Source: Burkholderiales bacterium (lineage in GTDB: Bacteria > Pseudomonadota > Gammaproteobacteria > Burkholderiales > Casimicrobiaceae). Taken from it: DNA of 9,144 bases. A program made the position numbers and the translations under genes. The stretch's first letter is position 1. Every line of letters begins with the position of its first letter. Of this stretch, positions 7,027 through 9,144 are shown one piece after another. The notes below the pieces were generated by a model. The model was given only the letters and a program-made list of their open reading frames with translations. It ran no database searches and was not told the DNA's origin. Location: contig JAISPI010000166.1 of the NCBI GenBank assembly GCA_031275075.1, positions 1-9,144 on the forward strand, given 5' to 3'.

Positions 7027-9144
7027 ATGTTTTTCAACAGAAATTCTGACGCTCCGTCTCGGCCCAGAAAGAAAAATACTCCGGTGCGCCCGGCGCGTCT
7101 CAGCCAGACCTCACCGCGCGTCGCCCGCCTGATCGGCGAAGTGTGGTGGATTTTGCTGCTGACCGTCGTTCTGTATGGCGCGCTGATTTTCACCACATAC
7201 AATCGCGCTGACCCCGGCTGGTCGTTTTCCGGTACCGGCGAGGCGGTGCGCAACAAAGGCGGCGTGGTTGGCGCCTGGATCGCCGATCTGTGCTTTTATC
7301 TGCTGGGCAGTGCCGCTTGGTGGATGATTGTCGCCGGGATCCTCGCGCTGATGGTCGCCTTCTGGCGGCTTCGCGCGCAAAACGTAATTCCGGAATATTC
7401 CTTCGGCCTTGCGTTGTTTGGTTTCATGCTCCTGATCGTGTCGAGCGCTGCGCTTGAAGCGACCCACCCTTGGCTGGTGTTGATGGCCAACCTGCGCGCC
7501 CCCGGCGGCGTGATCGGCGAAATCGCCGGTTTTCAATTACAGGCGTTGTTGGGCGCTACCGGCGCCCGGTTTCTGCTGGTGGCCTTGTGGGCGATTGGAC
7601 TCTCGTTGTTTACCGGTATCTCATGGATGGCCGTCGCTGAAAAGCTCGGCTGGGCATTGGAGCGATCATTTAACGCGCTACGCAAAACCATCGAAGCACG
7701 ACAGGATCGCAAGATCGGACGGCAGGTGATGGCCGAGCGCGAACAGGTCGTTGAGCAAGTTCGCGGCGAAGGCGAGATGCGCGAACCTGTGCTGGTTGTG
7801 CCGTCGGTAACTGTGATCCCACAATCGCTGCGCATCGAAAAGGAAAAACAGCGTCAGTTGTTTGACGAATTGCCCGCTACATCGCTGCCGCCGTTGTCGT
7901 TGCTCGACGCTGCGGTTCACAAGACCGAAGCAGTCAGCGCCGAAACGCTCGAATTTACTTCGCGGCTGATTGAACGCAAGCTCGCCGACTTCGGTATTTC
8001 GGCGAAAGTTCTCGCCGCTTATCCGGGGCCCATCATCACCCGCTACGAAATCGAACCGGCGATCGGCGTTAAAGGCAGTCAAATCGTCACCCTCGTCAAA
8101 GATTTGGCACGAGCGTTGTCGGTGGTGTCAATCCGCGTCGTCGAAACCATCCCCGGTAAATCGTGCATGGCGCTTGAACTGCCAAATCCGAAGCGTCAGA
8201 TCGTGCGACTGATCGAAATCCTCTCGTCGAAGAGCTACCACGAAGCCACCAGTCGTCTGACACTCGGTCTCGGAAAGGACATCGCCGGCAACCCTGTCGT
8301 CGCTGATCTCGCCAAAATGCCGCACGTGCTGGTGGCAGGCACCACCGGCTCCGGTAAATCGGTGGCGCTCAACGCGATGATTTTGTCGCTGCTGTACAAA
8401 ACCGAGCCACGACAGGTACGCTTGCTGTTGATCGACCCCAAGATGCTGGAGCTGTCGATCTACGAAGGTATTCCGCATCTGTTGACGCCGGTCGTCACCG
8501 ACATGCGGCTGGCGCCGACCGCGCTCAACTGGTGCGTCGGCGAAATGGAGCGGCGCTACAAACTGATGTCGCATCTGACGGTGCGCAACATCGCCGGCTA
8601 CAACGCCAAAGTGAGCGAAGCGAAAAGAAACGGCGCGCCGCTGACCAATCCGCTCATTGACCAAAGCGCGCTGACGCCGGACAATCCGGAACCGCTTGAG
8701 GAAATGCCGCAGATCGTCGTCGTCGTTGACGAACTCGCCGACCTGATGATGGTGACCGGAAAGAAGATCGAAGAATTGATCGCTCGCATTGCACAGAAAG
8801 CACGCGCTGCCGGTATTCATCTTATTTTGGCGACACAGCGACCAAGCGTTGATGTCATCACCGGTTTAATCAAGGCCAACATCCCGACACGCATCGCGTT
8901 TCAGGTTGCCAGCAAAGTCGATTCGCGCACCATTCTCGATCAGATGGGCGCCGAAGCGCTGCTTGGCCAGGGCGACATGTTGTATCTGCCGCCCGGCTCC
9001 GGTTTTCCGCAGCGTGTGCATGGCGCGTTCGTTTCCGATGAAGAAGTGCATCACGTTGTCGACTACCTTAAACGGCAAGGGCCACCCAACTACCTCGAAA
9101 ATATTTTGACCGAACAGGAATCCGACGACGAAAACGGCAATGGC
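7027..9144 (+). CDS. ftsK: DNA translocase FtsK (3' end outside window)
   Basis: The 706 residues present cover most of FtsK, the septum-anchored ATPase that pumps DNA toward dif and activates XerCD for chromosome dimer resolution. A basic N-terminus is followed by four membrane segments at about 38-56, 84-112, 125-142 and 180-200. A short linker (about 205-320) is much shorter than that of E. coli FtsK and resembles betaproteobacterial forms. The motor domain then begins ([22 protein letters not shown]). Walker A is GTTGSGKS at 438-445 and Walker B is VVVVDE ending at D568-E569. [28 protein letters not shown] and the stretch from [14 protein letters not shown] to [29 protein letters not shown] are strongly conserved. 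The sequence stops in an acidic tail ([12 protein letters not shown]), so the KOPS-reading winged-helix gamma domain should lie just past the window. The ATG at 7027 was chosen because the basic, membrane-anchor start matches the family; its Shine-Dalgarno is weak. The product could also be called an FtsK/SpoIIIE-family protein. Confidence 0.95.
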   Translation, partial: MFFNRNSDAPSRPRKKNTPVRPARLSQTSPRVARLIGEVWWILLLTVVLYGALIFTTYNRADPGWSFSGTGEAVRNKGGVVGAWIADLCFYLLGSAAWWMIVAGILALMVAFWRLRAQNVIPEYSFGLALFGFMLLIVSSAALEATHPWLVLMANLRAPGGVIGEIAGFQLQALLGATGARFLLVALWAIGLSLFTGISWMAVAEKLGWALERSFNALRKTIEARQDRKIGRQVMAEREQVVEQVRGEGEMREPVLVVPSVTVIPQSLRIEKEKQRQLFDELPATSLPPLSLLDAAVHKTEAVSAETLEFTSRLIERKLADFGISAKVLAAYPGPIITRYEIEPAIGVKGSQIVTLVKDLARALSVVSIRVVETIPGKSCMALELPNPKRQIVRLIEILSSKSYHEATSRLTLGLGKDIAGNPVVADLAKMPHVLVAGTTGSGKSVALNAMILSLLYKTEPRQVRLLLIDPKMLELSIYEGIPHLLTPVVTDMRLAPTALNWCVGEMERRYKLMSHLTVRNIAGYNAKVSEAKRNGAPLTNPLIDQSALTPDNPEPLEEMPQIVVVVDELADLMMVTGKKIEELIARIAQKARAAGIHLILATQRPSVDVITGLIKANIPTRIAFQVASKVDSRTILDQMGAEALLGQGDMLYLPPGSGFPQRVHGAFVSDEEVHHVVDYLKRQGPPNYLENILTEQESDDENGNG

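Overview
The window looks like a betaproteobacterial chromosome fragment with a short, compositionally foreign stretch at its left end. The betaproteobacterial placement is inference. It rests on gene order (ilvE, a CHCC zinc-finger gene and waaF in a row; trxB next to an Smr-domain gene and divergent from ftsK), on a lipopolysaccharide heptosyltransferase (a Gram-negative trait), and on moderate-to-high GC coding sequence from about 1500 onward.

Positions 1-1440 are visibly AT-richer. They hold two minus-strand genes, an AlkC-type HEAT-repeat DNA glycosylase homologue and a DUF1905 protein, whose proteins read like Bacteroidetes versions. The spacers after these two genes share two short blocks in the same relative positions, so the stretch looks like part of a cassette-style array running off the left edge. 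A hairpin at 1468-1492 separates it from the resident genes.

The central part contains cobB (sirtuin deacylase, minus strand, GTG start) divergent from a tight plus-strand cluster: ilvE (branched-chain aminotransferase), a 70-residue CHCC zinc-finger protein starting 2 bases after the ilvE stop, and waaF (ADP-heptose:LPS heptosyltransferase II). The convergent gap between waaF and the Smr gene is almost filled by a 215-bp non-coding element. It has perfect 18-bp inverted termini that begin and end in TA, and inside it lies a second palindromic repeat of the 'CGTCATTGCGA...GAAGCAATCCAG' kind.

The right part holds the Smr-domain gene and trxB (thioredoxin reductase), both on the minus strand and separated by a C-rich palindromic extragenic repeat. 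A 306-base AT-rich divergent control region follows, and then ftsK (cell-division DNA translocase), which runs off the right edge. These are ordinary housekeeping functions. The points of interest are the foreign left end and the small repeats. I see no complete new defence or metabolic system, and no tRNA, rRNA, CRISPR array or intact transposase.
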